DNA of 64,000 nt from Mucilaginibacter xinganensis. Its GTDB lineage: Bacteria; Bacteroidota; Bacteroidia; Sphingobacteriales; Sphingobacteriaceae. Both the position numbers and the translations under genes were made by a program. The DNA lies in NCBI GenBank assembly GCA_026225055.1, contig JAMFSA010000119.1, positions 1-64,000 of the forward strand, in the 5' to 3' direction. Positions 1 through 8,734 of the stretch are shown here, in pieces (position 1 is the first letter of the stretch; every line of letters starts with the position of its first letter). The notes beneath the pieces are model-generated. The model was not told the origin of the DNA. It made no database searches and worked only from the letters and a program-made list of their open reading frames with translations.

Positions 1-2
1 AA

Positions 3-734
3 GTGCCCGATAGCATAGTTATTATACCAACCTATAATGAGAAGGAGAATATTGAACGGATGATCCGTAAGGTTATGTCCCTCCCTCATGATTTTCATTT
101 ACTCATTATTGATGACGGCTCACCCGACGGCACACAGATCATTGTAAAAAATCTGATGAATGTATATCCCGAACGCCTTTTTATTGAAGAACGCGCCGGG
201 AAGCAAGGCTTGGGTACAGCATATATCCACGGTTTTAAATGGGCGCTGGCACATCAGTATGATTATATATTTGAAATGGATGCCGATTTTTCGCACAATC
301 CGGATGATCTGCTAAAATTAAGGCAAGCCATTATTAACGGAGCTGATGCAGCCATAGGTTCACGCTATATTAATGGTGTAAACGTGGTTAACTGGCCCAT
401 GAGCCGTGTGCTGATGAGCTATTTTGCATCAGTTTATGTACGCTTTATTACAGGTATTAAAGTTCAGGACTCCACCGCTGGTTTTATGTGTTATAGGCGC
501 AAAGTACTGGAAACCATCAGCCTGGATAAGATAAAGTTTGTAGGTTATGCCTTTCAAATCGAGATGAAATATACGGCTATAAAACATGGCTTTAACCTAA
601 TTGAGGTACCCATCATATTTACCGACCGTACAGCCGGAACCTCAAAAATGTCGACCAGTATATTCCGCGAAGCATTTTTAGGGGTGATACAGATGAAGAT
701 CAACAGTATTTTCAGGAAGTATCCTGAAGGATGA
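3..734 (+). CDS. polyprenol-phosphate mannosyltransferase-like GT2 glycosyltransferase
   Basis: A family 2 glycosyltransferase of the dolichol/polyprenol-phosphate mannose synthase type, expected to move a sugar from a nucleotide donor to a lipid phosphate at the inner face of the cytoplasmic membrane. The GT-A fold begins at once (VIIPTYNEKENI, residues 6-17), followed by the nucleotide-binding DDGSPDGT near residue 37 and the metal-binding DADFSHNP near residue 93. The length (243 residues) fits the single-domain form without C-terminal membrane helices. The first codon visible is GTG only two bases into the window, so an earlier start cannot be excluded. ruvB follows on the same strand after a repeat-filled gap. 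Family assignment is firm; the exact lipid and sugar are not known. Confidence 0.85.
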   Translation: MPDSIVIIPTYNEKENIERMIRKVMSLPHDFHLLIIDDGSPDGTQIIVKNLMNVYPERLFIEERAGKQGLGTAYIHGFKWALAHQYDYIFEMDADFSHNPDDLLKLRQAIINGADAAIGSRYINGVNVVNWPMSRVLMSYFASVYVRFITGIKVQDSTAGFMCYRRKVLETISLDKIKFVGYAFQIEMKYTAIKHGFNLIEVPIIFTDRTAGTSKMSTSIFREAFLGVIQMKINSIFRKYPEG

Positions 735-744
735 GATTGATTTT

Positions 745-831
745 TGATTTCGGAATTTCTATTTCGGATTTCATTAAAAATCAATATGATGATTTCAAAT
801 CCGAAATCGAACATCCGAAATCCGAAATAAA
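745..831. repeat. intergenic word-repeat hairpin (TCCGAAAT words)
   Basis: The gap between the glycosyltransferase and ruvB holds repeats of the word ATTTCGGA on the left and TCCGAAAT on the right, so the two halves are complementary (for example TTTCGGATTT against AAATCCGAAA). Related wording recurs near 15121 and 54152. It may act as a transcript end or processing site; that is inference. Confidence 0.7.
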
Positions 832-849
832 GAATTAATTTCGTTGGTA

Positions 850-1872
850 ATGAACGAGCATCTTGATCCCGACCGCGAACGCCTCTCTCCTACTGAACGT
901 GATATTGAAAAAGTATTGCGCCCGCAGGCATTTGAGGATTTTACCGGTCAGCATAAAATATTAACAAACTTAAAAATATTTGTACAGGCTGCCCGCCAAC
1001 GTGGTGAGTCGCTTGATCATGTGCTGCTGCACGGTCCTCCCGGCCTTGGTAAAACCACCCTATCATACATCATTGCAAATGAGATGGGCGTAGGTATTAA
1101 GATAACCTCGGGGCCCGTACTGGATAAACCCGGCGATTTGGCCGGCCTGCTTACCAACCTTGAAACCGGCGATATATTGTTTATTGATGAAATACATCGC
1201 CTTAGTCCGCTTGTTGAGGAGTATTTATACTCCGCAATGGAAGATTTTAAGATTGATATTATGCTGGAAAGCGGGCCTAACGCGCGGTCGGTACAAATCT
1301 CCTTAAATCCTTTTACATTAGTTGGCGCTACCACCCGTTCCGGTTTACTTACTGCTCCCTTACGTGCCCGCTTTGGTATTAATTCAAGACTGGAATATTA
1401 CGACGCCAAGCTGTTAACTACCATTGTATTACGCTCTTCAGCCATACTAAAAACACCGATAAGTGATGAAGGCGCTTATGAAATTGCGCGCCGTAGTCGC
1501 GGTACACCCCGTATTGCCAACGCGCTGTTGCGCCGTACACGCGATTTTGCCCAGATAAAGGGTGATGGTAATATTGACACTGCCATTGCTAAATATGCAC
1601 TTAACGCCCTTAACGTTGATGAGCATGGCCTGGATGAAATGGATAATAAAATACTGGTAACTATTATTGATAAGTTTAAAGGCGGCCCCGTAGGTTTAAA
1701 AACCATTGCCACGGCCGTTGGTGAGGATGAAGGAACTATTGAAGAAGTTTATGAACCTTTTTTAATACAGGAAGGGTTTTTAATGCGCACCGCACGTGGC
1801 CGCGAAGCAACCGAAAGCGCTTACAAACATTTGGGTAAAATTAAACTTGGCGGTAACCCTTCACTATTTTAG
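850..1872 (+). CDS. ruvB: Holliday junction branch migration ATPase RuvB
   Basis: RuvB is the hexameric AAA+ motor that, with RuvA, drives branch migration of Holliday junctions in recombinational repair. Counting from the ATG at 850, Walker A GPPGLGKT is at residues 62-69, Walker B FIDEIH at 111-116, the sensor-1 region GATTR at 159-163, an arginine-finger region LRARFG at 171-176, and a sensor-2 region [13 protein letters not shown] near 217-229. The C-terminal winged helix ends in the usual [15 protein letters not shown]. The 340-residue length is normal. A TTG two codons upstream is open but the ATG matches the family start. Neither ruvA nor ruvC is adjacent. Confidence 0.97.
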   Translation: MNEHLDPDRERLSPTERDIEKVLRPQAFEDFTGQHKILTNLKIFVQAARQRGESLDHVLLHGPPGLGKTTLSYIIANEMGVGIKITSGPVLDKPGDLAGLLTNLETGDILFIDEIHRLSPLVEEYLYSAMEDFKIDIMLESGPNARSVQISLNPFTLVGATTRSGLLTAPLRARFGINSRLEYYDAKLLTTIVLRSSAILKTPISDEGAYEIARRSRGTPRIANALLRRTRDFAQIKGDGNIDTAIAKYALNALNVDEHGLDEMDNKILVTIIDKFKGGPVGLKTIATAVGEDEGTIEEVYEPFLIQEGFLMRTARGREATESAYKHLGKIKLGGNPSLF

Positions 1873-2017
1873 TGCAGCTTTATTTTCAGGGGTCAACAGC
1901 AAAAAAGTTACAATTAGCATTGCAGATAAAGGCGATAATAACGTGTATATTAACAGCTTGATTGTAATAGTTAACGATCAGAATTATAAACTGAAAATTT
2001 TCCTCTATTCCACCAAA

Positions 2018-3133
2018 ATGAAAACTAAACTGTTTATCAAAAGCATGAATTGCTGCAAAAGCGTTGTTTTATCAGCAGCATTAATTGGTATTTCTATTAC
2101 TGCATCACGTGCACAAGCTCCGTTACGCCTGGGAGTTGCCGGTTTAAACCATAACCACGTATATAACATCCTGAACAAATACAGAGATGGCAAAGCCGAT
2201 ATTGTAGGCATAGCTGAACCCAATAAAGCGCTGTGGGCTAAATTTGGCAAAATATTTCATATCCCGGATTCATTGTTCTTTACCGATTTAAAAACAATGG
2301 TATTAAAGAAAAAACCCGATGCTGTTTTAGGATATAATGCCGCTGCAAACCATGTGGATATTGTTGAAGTTTGCGCACCGCTGGGTATCCCGGTTATGGT
2401 TGAAAAACCACTGGCTGCCACTCTGGTACAAGCTGTAAGGATAAGGGAACTGGCTGAAAAATATCACATCAAAGTTTTAACAAATTTTGAAACTACCTGG
2501 TACCCATCAAACTGGGATATATATAATACGGTGAATACGGGCAGCATAGGCCCTGTTAGGCGAATGGTGGCGCATGACGGGCACCAGGGCCCAAAAGAAA
2601 TTGGCTGCAGCGAAGAGTTTTTAGCCTGGCTTACCGACCCGGTATTGAATGGAGCTGGTGCCCTTAATGATTTCGGTTGCTATGGTGCAGACCTGATGAC
2701 ATGGATGATGCACGGAGAAAGACCAATTGCCGTAACCGCCATTGCAAGGCATTACAAACCGGATGTTTACCCAAAGGTTGAAGATGATGCCACCGTTATT
2801 GTTGAATACCATGGCGCAACGGGTGAGATAGAAGGATCATGGAACTGGCCTTTCTCTATAAAAGATTTTGAAGTGTTTGGTGCAACCGGATACCTGCATG
2901 CTTTAGATACCAGCCATATAGTTAGCCGCATGCGCGAAAATATTAAAGGCGCGAAAAATGTTGAACCATTGGCCGCTCCAATTAACGACCCAATAGTATA
3001 TTTAACCGCTGTGCTCCATCATCAAATACCGGGTACTGATGATCTCTCATCATTGAAATATAATATCATAGTTATGGAGATATTAGGTGCTGCCAAAAGA
3101 TCCATCAATGAAGGGCGACGGATAGTTCTGTAA
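2018..3133 (+). CDS. secreted Gfo/Idh/MocA-family oxidoreductase
   Basis: A periplasmic NAD(P)-dependent sugar-type oxidoreductase by family. The start is set at the ATG at 2018, giving a Sec signal peptide (basic start, hydrophobic run to residue 31, cleavage near SRA-QA). The open frame runs further upstream into ruvB, but that part looks non-coding. After the signal come the Rossmann turn GVAGLNHNHV (39-48) and the EKP motif (129-131) that carries the conserved lysine, then a C-terminal alpha/beta domain with DFGCYGADLMTW. The mature enzyme is about 340 residues, normal for the family. It precedes a secreted polysaccharide deacetylase on the same strand. The substrate is unknown. Confidence 0.85.
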   Translation: MKTKLFIKSMNCCKSVVLSAALIGISITASRAQAPLRLGVAGLNHNHVYNILNKYRDGKADIVGIAEPNKALWAKFGKIFHIPDSLFFTDLKTMVLKKKPDAVLGYNAAANHVDIVEVCAPLGIPVMVEKPLAATLVQAVRIRELAEKYHIKVLTNFETTWYPSNWDIYNTVNTGSIGPVRRMVAHDGHQGPKEIGCSEEFLAWLTDPVLNGAGALNDFGCYGADLMTWMMHGERPIAVTAIARHYKPDVYPKVEDDATVIVEYHGATGEIEGSWNWPFSIKDFEVFGATGYLHALDTSHIVSRMRENIKGAKNVEPLAAPINDPIVYLTAVLHHQIPGTDDLSSLKYNIIVMEILGAAKRSINEGRRIVL

Positions 3134-3187
3134 GATCAACTATGTTTAAATGTTTATAAATTAAGATTTATAACAATCAAAATATAT

Positions 3188-3195
3188 TAATTTTG
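3188..3195 (+). promoter_or_regulatory. Bacteroidota -7 promoter box for the deacetylase gene
   Basis: TAATTTTG fits the Bacteroidota TAnnTTTG -7 consensus and lies 35 bases before the deacetylase ATG, in the gap after the oxidoreductase gene. No clear -33 element was found. Confidence 0.5.
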
Positions 3196-3230
3196 CCGGC
3201 GTTAGAATTTTTAATCATCGCCAATTACTT

Positions 3231-4016
3231 ATGTTAAAACAAATTTTCTCCGTACTATCAATAGGCCTATTAGGCACTTTTGCTGCGCAAGCGCAAGAAA
3301 ACACAGCCGCCATAATGGCTCGCAAACAAGTTCCTGTGATCTGCTATCACCAGATACGCGACTGGAGGCCAACTGATTCAAAAACAGCAAAGGATTATAT
3401 TATTCCTCCCGCAGCATTCAGGGAACATATTAAAATGCTGGCTGATAGCGGCTATCACACCATATTGCCTGATCAGTTGTATGCCTATTTAACCAAAGGT
3501 GCTCCATTGCCAAGCAAGCCCATCATGTTAACGTTTGATGATACCGACCTTGACCAATTTGAAGTTGCCCGCCCTGAGTTAAAGAAATACGGTTTTAAAG
3601 GCGTATATTTTATCATGACCGTATCACTTGGCAGGCCGCACTACATGAGTTCGGCACAGGTAAAACAGTTATCGGATGAAGGTAATGTTATTGGCAGTCA
3701 CACCTGGGATCACCATATGGTGAGCAAGTACAAACACGATCCTAACCCTAAAAAGGATGATTGGGTAATACAAATTGATAAGCCTACTAAAAAGCTTGAA
3801 GATATTACCGGTAAAAAAATAGATTATTTCGCTTATCCATTTGGTATATGGAACAAAACAAACTTACCAGAGCTAAGAAAGCGTGGTTTTAAAATAGCTT
3901 TCCAGTTAGCCGACAAACGTTATCCGGAAGACCCGTTATTAACTGTTAGAAGGATATTAGACAGCGGTTACTGGACAACTAAAACATTTGGTAACAGCGT
4001 TAGGCATAGCTTTTAA
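3231..4016 (+). CDS. secreted polysaccharide deacetylase (NodB homology domain)
   Basis: A carbohydrate esterase family 4-type enzyme predicted to remove acetyl groups from a polysaccharide in the periplasm or at the cell surface. The signal peptide (MLKQIFSVLSIGLLGTFAAQ, cleavage near AQA-QE) is followed by the NodB domain. The first motif TFDD is at residues 101-104 and supplies the catalytic and metal aspartates. The second motif SHTWDH (156-161) supplies the metal-binding histidines H157 and H161. The order and spacing resemble the PgaB/PgdA group. At 261 residues it is a single-domain form. It has its own promoter box and a terminator after it, so it is probably a one-gene unit. Confidence 0.88.
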   Translation: MLKQIFSVLSIGLLGTFAAQAQENTAAIMARKQVPVICYHQIRDWRPTDSKTAKDYIIPPAAFREHIKMLADSGYHTILPDQLYAYLTKGAPLPSKPIMLTFDDTDLDQFEVARPELKKYGFKGVYFIMTVSLGRPHYMSSAQVKQLSDEGNVIGSHTWDHHMVSKYKHDPNPKKDDWVIQIDKPTKKLEDITGKKIDYFAYPFGIWNKTNLPELRKRGFKIAFQLADKRYPEDPLLTVRRILDSGYWTTKTFGNSVRHSF

Positions 4017-4031
4017 TTCGTCAAAGCATTC

Positions 4032-4066
4032 AAAAAGCTCTTTCTAAATTTTAGAAGGAGCTTTTT
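4032..4066 (+). terminator. rho-independent terminator after the deacetylase gene
   Basis: AAAAAGCTC pairs with GAGCTTTTT around an inner TTCTAA/TTAGAA stem, starting 16 bases after the stop codon. The arm ends in a T run on the plus strand and an A run on the other side, so it may also serve the convergent SpoIIAA-like gene. Confidence 0.8.
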
Positions 4067-4082
4067 CATTTGGTCATTATCT

Positions 4083-4448
4083 CTATTTCGCTGACAACCA
4101 CCTTACAGCCTCATCCAGTTTATCCAACGGAAAGCCCCTTGATTTACCGGGTATCATAAACCTGAAAATATTACTGAATAATTCCACACTTTTCTGGTCT
4201 GTTACTATGGCTATCCTTTCCCATTGCATATAATGCTTTAGTCCTAATTTTAGGTCTTTCCATAGCGCACCCCATGTAAAGTTTGATACATTAGTATCAA
4301 GCACCAACAATAAATTAATCTTTTCCTGGTTATTAAGCAGTTCATTAAGCAGCGGCGTTAATACTTGCTCAAAGTCTTCATCTCTCACTTCACCGGTAGC
4401 ATGTACACCTGCAACATGCGACGGTAGGTCTTTTATAAATTGCAGCAT
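4083..4448 (-). CDS. SpoIIAA-like (STAS-fold) protein
   Basis: A 121-residue single-domain protein resembling the SpoIIAA-like/DUF3478 group. It shows the alternating beta/alpha pattern of that fold, with a hydrophobic strand INLLLVLDTNVSNFTW near residues 44-59, a lysine-rich helix WKDLKLGLKHY, and a second strand IAIVTDQKSVE. There is no signal peptide or membrane segment, so it is cytosolic. Members often act as small binding modules rather than enzymes; no partner is visible here. It is divergent from queG with an AT-rich gap of about 110 bases. Function is not established. Confidence 0.7.
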   Translation of the reverse strand: MLQFIKDLPSHVAGVHATGEVRDEDFEQVLTPLLNELLNNQEKINLLLVLDTNVSNFTWGALWKDLKLGLKHYMQWERIAIVTDQKSVELFSNIFRFMIPGKSRGFPLDKLDEAVRWLSAK

Positions 4449-4565
4449 ACTTAACTATTTACATAATAGTTACAAATATTATTCCATTTAGCAGTAATAA
4501 GTACTAAAAAGTATTATTGCAGGTTGTATGCTTGTTGACTTAAAATTTAAAACTATTTAATGTAT

Positions 4566-4573
4566 TATCTTTG
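4566..4573 (+). promoter_or_regulatory. -7 promoter box just upstream of queG
   Basis: TATCTTTG is an exact match to the TAnnTTTG consensus and ends only four bases before the queG ATG at 4578. Transcription would begin at or next to the start codon, so the mRNA should be leaderless or nearly so. Confidence 0.6.
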
Positions 4574-4577
4574 CACC

Positions 4578-5513
4578 ATGCATCCAAACAGATCGGTTTA
4601 CAGCAAACTAATTAAAACTGAGGCGAAAAACCTTGGCTTTATGTTTTGCGGTATAGCTAAAGCTGAGTTTTTGGAGACCGAAGCTCCCCGGCTGGAGCAA
4701 TGGCTCGAAAAAAATATGCACGGCGAAATGCGGTACATGGAAAACCATTTTGATAAACGCCTCGACCCGCGTTTATTGGTTGATGGCGCACGATCTGTAA
4801 TATCATTGGGCTTAAATTATTACAGCGAATACCAACAGGCTGATCCACTAGCACCAAAAATATCAAAATATGCTTATGGTGTTGATTATCATCAGGTAAT
4901 AAAGGATAAGCTTAAACAGCTACTGGAGATAATTAATGAGAAAATAGGTGAAGTCGGCGGCCGCGCGTTTGTTGATTCGGCCCCCGTAATGGATAAGGCA
5001 TGGGCAAAAAAAGCCGGCATGGGCTGGACTGGCAAAAACTCCAATCTTATCAACAAAAAAGCAGGCTCTTTCTTTTTTTTAGCGGAGCTGATCATAGATC
5101 TTGATCTGGAATACGATATCGAACCAACAGCAGATCATTGCGGCAGCTGCACACGTTGTATTGATGCCTGCCCTACTGAGGCTATTGTAGCGCCTTATAT
5201 TGTTGATGGCAGCCGCTGCATTTCATACCTCACCATTGAGCTAAAGGATGCCATACCGCAGGAATTTAAAGGCAAAATGGATAATTGGATGTTCGGATGC
5301 GATGTTTGCCAGGATGTATGCCCCTGGAACAAGTTTTCGGTACTGCACAACGAGCCCTCATTTAAAGCCACACCCGAACTGTTGGATATGAATAAAAACG
5401 ACTGGGAGGATATTACCCAAGAAGTATTTCAAAAAGTATTCAAGTCATCAGCCGTAAAACGCACAAAATTCAGCGGATTAACCCGTAATATAGAGTTTCT
5501 TCGGAATAGTTGA
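4578..5513 (+). CDS. queG: epoxyqueuosine reductase QueG
   Basis: QueG carries out the last step of queuosine synthesis, reducing epoxyqueuosine to queuosine in the wobble position of tRNAs using a cobalamin and two 4Fe-4S clusters. From the ATG at 4578 the conserved Asp is D133 ([17 protein letters not shown]). The two ferredoxin-like clusters are at C188, C191, C194, C198 and C214, C241, C244, C248. The protein is 311 residues and has the short C-terminal end without HEAT repeats. An ATG at 4560 is in frame but lies inside the predicted promoter, so 4578 is preferred. It converges on the exonuclease gene. Confidence 0.95.
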   Translation: MHPNRSVYSKLIKTEAKNLGFMFCGIAKAEFLETEAPRLEQWLEKNMHGEMRYMENHFDKRLDPRLLVDGARSVISLGLNYYSEYQQADPLAPKISKYAYGVDYHQVIKDKLKQLLEIINEKIGEVGGRAFVDSAPVMDKAWAKKAGMGWTGKNSNLINKKAGSFFFLAELIIDLDLEYDIEPTADHCGSCTRCIDACPTEAIVAPYIVDGSRCISYLTIELKDAIPQEFKGKMDNWMFGCDVCQDVCPWNKFSVLHNEPSFKATPELLDMNKNDWEDITQEVFQKVFKSSAVKRTKFSGLTRNIEFLRNS

Positions 5514-5514
5514 T

Positions 5515-5600
5515 TGGGGTTTATTAGGTTGGATTAAGTGAGTAGTTAAAGCAATATAATGACTTATTCAACTCAATCAACTAATCCAACCTTATCAACC
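5515..5600. repeat. intergenic word-repeat hairpin between queG and exonuclease
   Basis: GGTTGGATTAAGTGAG on the left faces CTCAATCAACTAATCCAACC on the right across about 25 bases, giving an imperfect stem between two convergent genes. Either strand could use it as a transcript end. It belongs to the class of word-built hairpins found all over this window. Confidence 0.7.
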
Positions 5601-5602
5601 GA

Positions 5603-6622
5603 TTATCCCTTCTTAAACTTATCAGCCAGCAATTTCAGCATATCATCATTAACAGGCACGGCTGGTTCCTCCTTCTTTTTAAAAGGTTTATTATCCTGGC
5701 GATAGTTGCTATTGCTGGTATGTGTTTTTTGATATTCCGGCTTTTTAGCAGGTTGTGCAGCCTGGTTTTCAACCGGCTTTGGTGCCGCCGGGCGTGGTTG
5801 TCTTTCAGCCACTCTTTTGGCGTTGAAGCGGGTGTATATTTCTTCAAGCTTGCGTTTGGTATATAAAGGAAAATCGCCCTGCATCATCCATGAATAATAA
5901 CTTGGCTCAGTGCTAAATACATCTTCAACCTTTTTGCCTTTATGTTTACCAAAGTTGATGGTTTCCTCGCCTTGTTCATTATAAACCAGTCGGCCGGCAA
6001 AATCAACAGGCCTGCTTAAATTGGTAAACTTATGCAAGGCTTCAACATCATTTACTACTGGTATGCTCTTATTACCCTTCTTATCCTCCCACTCTATATT
6101 TTCGTATTTGGCTATCTGGGCAAGTAAAACCTCCATAGTGGCGCGGGTATCAGCCTCGGCAGAGTGCGCATTGATAATCTGTTTATCACAATAAAACTGG
6201 TAAGCAGCCTTTAGTGTACGCTGCTCCATTTGGTGAAAGATATTTTGCACATCAACAAAATGGCGGCTATCCAGATCGAACTGAACTCCTGCACGCAGAA
6301 ATTCTTCCATCAGCATAGGAATATCAAACTTATTGGAATTAAAACCTGCCAGGTCGCTTATGTCAATAAATTCAGCAACTGCTGCTGCTATTTGGTTAAA
6401 GGTTTGCTCATCCTTTATATCCTCGTCATAAATACCGTGGATCAATGACGTTTCCAGCGGAATAGGCATCTCAGGATTCACACGCCATGTTTTTACCTCT
6501 TCGCTGCCATCAACGTTTAGTTTTATAACAGATATCTCAACAATTCTGTCGGCACCTATATTAATTCCTGTAGCTTCAAGATCAAAGAATGCTAAAGGTC
6601 TTTTTAAATTCAATTTCATCAT
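5603..6622 (-). CDS. DnaQ-type 3'-5' exonuclease with C-terminal HKGK domain
   Basis: A DEDDh exonuclease. From the ATG at 6622 the motifs are D14-x-E16 (FFDLEATG), the second-motif aspartate D100 (FNSNKFD) and H153 with D158 (AHSAEADTRAT), so all catalytic residues are present. Residues 222-262 (INFGKHKGKKVEDVF...YYSWMMQGDFP) match the small domain seen at the end of exodeoxyribonuclease X-like proteins. The last 70 residues are Lys/Pro/Gln rich and probably disordered. The upstream TTG at 6640 falls at the predicted transcription start, so the start at 6622 is preferred. It could be a repair exonuclease or RNase T-like; DNA polymerase III epsilon is less likely because of the extra domain. 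Confidence 0.85.
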   Translation of the reverse strand: MMKLNLKRPLAFFDLEATGINIGADRIVEISVIKLNVDGSEEVKTWRVNPEMPIPLETSLIHGIYDEDIKDEQTFNQIAAAVAEFIDISDLAGFNSNKFDIPMLMEEFLRAGVQFDLDSRHFVDVQNIFHQMEQRTLKAAYQFYCDKQIINAHSAEADTRATMEVLLAQIAKYENIEWEDKKGNKSIPVVNDVEALHKFTNLSRPVDFAGRLVYNEQGEETINFGKHKGKKVEDVFSTEPSYYSWMMQGDFPLYTKRKLEEIYTRFNAKRVAERQPRPAAPKPVENQAAQPAKKPEYQKTHTSNSNYRQDNKPFKKKEEPAVPVNDDMLKLLADKFKKG

Positions 6623-6645
6623 AATGGGTCGGAAATGCAAAGGTG

Positions 6646-6653
6646 CAAAAGTA
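6646..6653 (-). promoter_or_regulatory. -7 promoter box for the exonuclease gene
   Basis: On the minus strand TACTTTTG matches TAnnTTTG and lies 23 bases before the ATG at 6622. This placing argues against the longer reading that starts at 6640. Confidence 0.55.
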
Positions 6654-6742
6654 TAATAACAAAGGGCTGAATAATTTAAAATCTTTTCAAAATAACTGTA
6701 ATTATTTTATAATTTACTTCCACCTAAATTAGTTTAACAATT

Positions 6743-8722
6743 ATGAAAAAAACAATACTCTTTATCCTGATAATCATCTCCTTAGCTACTACTACCAAGG
6801 CTCAGGACTTTGAATATGGCAACTTTAAGCTCGAAGAGCTGGAAATGAAGCGATATGAAAAGGATACTTCGGCCCATGCAGTAGTATTAGATGAGTATGG
6901 AACAGCACGAATCGATGAAACAAGTGAAGAGCGTATCAGGATAATTTATGAGTATCATGTTAAAATAAAAATATTTGACAGCAAAGGCTTTGATAACGCG
7001 AATGTTGAGGTATTACTGCGTGATAATGATGAAGATAGTGAGCGCATTGAAAATATAAAAGGTATAACAACTTATTCTGACAACGGTTCGATAAATAAAA
7101 CTGAGCTGGATGCCTCAAAGGTTTACAAAACCAAGGTAGATAAATACCACACACTCGTTAAATTTGCACTCCCATCAATACACAATGGCTGTATAATTGA
7201 ATATAAATACACCACCTACTCCGGGTACTTACAACTTTTCCCACATTGGGATTTTCAGAGCGATATTCCTAAAATACACTCAAAATATGAAGCGCATATA
7301 CCTGGATTTTGGACATATAATGCATCCCTGCGTGGAAGCTTAAAGTTAACTACCAGCAAGGCCGAAATTGAACCAGGTTGCTTTAGTTCAGGGGGTGCCA
7401 AAAGTGATTGTTCGCACCTTATTTTCGCCATTAACGATATTCCGGCATTTATTGATGAGGAGGATATGACATCCAGGAGGAATTTCCTGTCAGCCGTATA
7501 TTTTGAACTTTCTGAATGGACAAACCCTTACAATGGTGCTAAAACAAAAGTGGCTAAAGAATGGCGTGATGTTGATTATGACCTTAAGCATTCTGAATAT
7601 TTTGGCAGCCTGCTGAAGAAAAAAGATCTGTTTAAAGAAAAAATAATACCTGTAATTACAGGTAAAACTGATAGCCTTGCACGTGCTGAAGCCGTTTATG
7701 AATACATTCAAAAAACCCTTAAATGGAATGACTTTTACGCTACCGGAAGCAATGACGGTTTACGAAAAGTATTGGAAACCCATAGCGGAAATGTTGCCGA
7801 AATAAACCTGGCTTTAGCCGCCGCATTGGAAGCCGCGGGTTTTAACGCGCAAGCCGTACTACTATCTACACGGGAAAACGGTTTTATAAATAAACTGTAC
7901 CCCGTACAGGAGGAGTTTAACTATGTGGTAGCCAAGGTTGATATTGGCAATAAGCCCTATTTGCTTGATGCAACTGACCCATTGCTGCCATTTGGAACAT
8001 TACCATTAAAATGCCTTAATGATCAGGGGCGCGTTATGAGCCTTGATAAGCCATCATATTGGATTGATATGAACAGCACCCAACAACGGCAAATAAGAAC
8101 CACCGCACTCGACCTTACATTACAGCCAGATGGTAAATTAAAGGGGAAAATGACATTGTACCTGATAGGTTATGCGGCCTATGAGGAGAGAACAGCCATA
8201 AAGAAATTTAATTCGGTTGATGAATATGTGGAAAATCTTGATGAACGATCAACAAAGTTTAAGATAACAAATGCTGAAATAAATAACCTGGATAGCCTTG
8301 ATATGCCTTTGGTTGAGAAATTTGACGTTGAAATAAAGAAGTATGATGATCTTAATAAAGATCGCCTGATATTTAACCCGTACATTACCGACCATATTAC
8401 CCGCAACCCCTACCGTTTACAGGAACGTAATTACCCTATTGACCGTGGTATGCCGCTTACCGACAGGTTTACTTTAGTTGTTCGCTTGCCCGAAAATTAT
8501 ACTGTTGACACGCCTCCACAAGACATAGCCATCGGTTTACCCGATAAAGGTGGCATGTTTCAAACATTTTTTCAGGCTGGAGAAAACACTTTTACATTTT
8601 CACATATTGTACAGTTCAATAAGTCTGTTTACAGCTCGGAGGAATACCCTTATTTAAAAGAGCTGTTCAATAAAATAATCCTGTCGGAAAAAGCACCAAT
8701 GACCTTAAAGAAGAAAAGTTAA
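6743..8722 (+). CDS. secreted DUF3857 / transglutaminase-like protein with degenerate active site
   Basis: A 659-residue exported protein with signal peptide (MKKTILFILIIISLATTTKA, cut near KA-QD), an N-terminal DUF3857 beta-rich domain (about 60-260), a transglutaminase-like core (about 300-420) and a C-terminal beta domain. In the core the position of the catalytic cysteine reads SGNVAEIN, so residue 351 is Val (codon GTT at 7793). The position of the histidine reads FNYVVAKV (Tyr394), and only Asp409 (LLDATDP) is kept. It is therefore unlikely to be an active cysteine enzyme. Twelve bases separate it from a paralogue that keeps all three residues, so the pair is probably co-transcribed and may work together in the periplasm. 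The role is unknown. Confidence 0.8.
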   Translation: MKKTILFILIIISLATTTKAQDFEYGNFKLEELEMKRYEKDTSAHAVVLDEYGTARIDETSEERIRIIYEYHVKIKIFDSKGFDNANVEVLLRDNDEDSERIENIKGITTYSDNGSINKTELDASKVYKTKVDKYHTLVKFALPSIHNGCIIEYKYTTYSGYLQLFPHWDFQSDIPKIHSKYEAHIPGFWTYNASLRGSLKLTTSKAEIEPGCFSSGGAKSDCSHLIFAINDIPAFIDEEDMTSRRNFLSAVYFELSEWTNPYNGAKTKVAKEWRDVDYDLKHSEYFGSLLKKKDLFKEKIIPVITGKTDSLARAEAVYEYIQKTLKWNDFYATGSNDGLRKVLETHSGNVAEINLALAAALEAAGFNAQAVLLSTRENGFINKLYPVQEEFNYVVAKVDIGNKPYLLDATDPLLPFGTLPLKCLNDQGRVMSLDKPSYWIDMNSTQQRQIRTTALDLTLQPDGKLKGKMTLYLIGYAAYEERTAIKKFNSVDEYVENLDERSTKFKITNAEINNLDSLDMPLVEKFDVEIKKYDDLNKDRLIFNPYITDHITRNPYRLQERNYPIDRGMPLTDRFTLVVRLPENYTVDTPPQDIAIGLPDKGGMFQTFFQAGENTFTFSHIVQFNKSVYSSEEYPYLKELFNKIILSEKAPMTLKKKS

Positions 8723-8734
8723 CAGTACAAATTA

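Noticed and set aside
1796..2017. upstream extension of the secreted Gfo/Idh oxidoreductase
   Set aside because: It overlaps the end of ruvB and would hide the signal peptide, so the start at 2018 was chosen.
4560..4577. upstream ATG for queG
   Set aside because: It lies within the predicted -7 promoter box and adds residues not found in the family.
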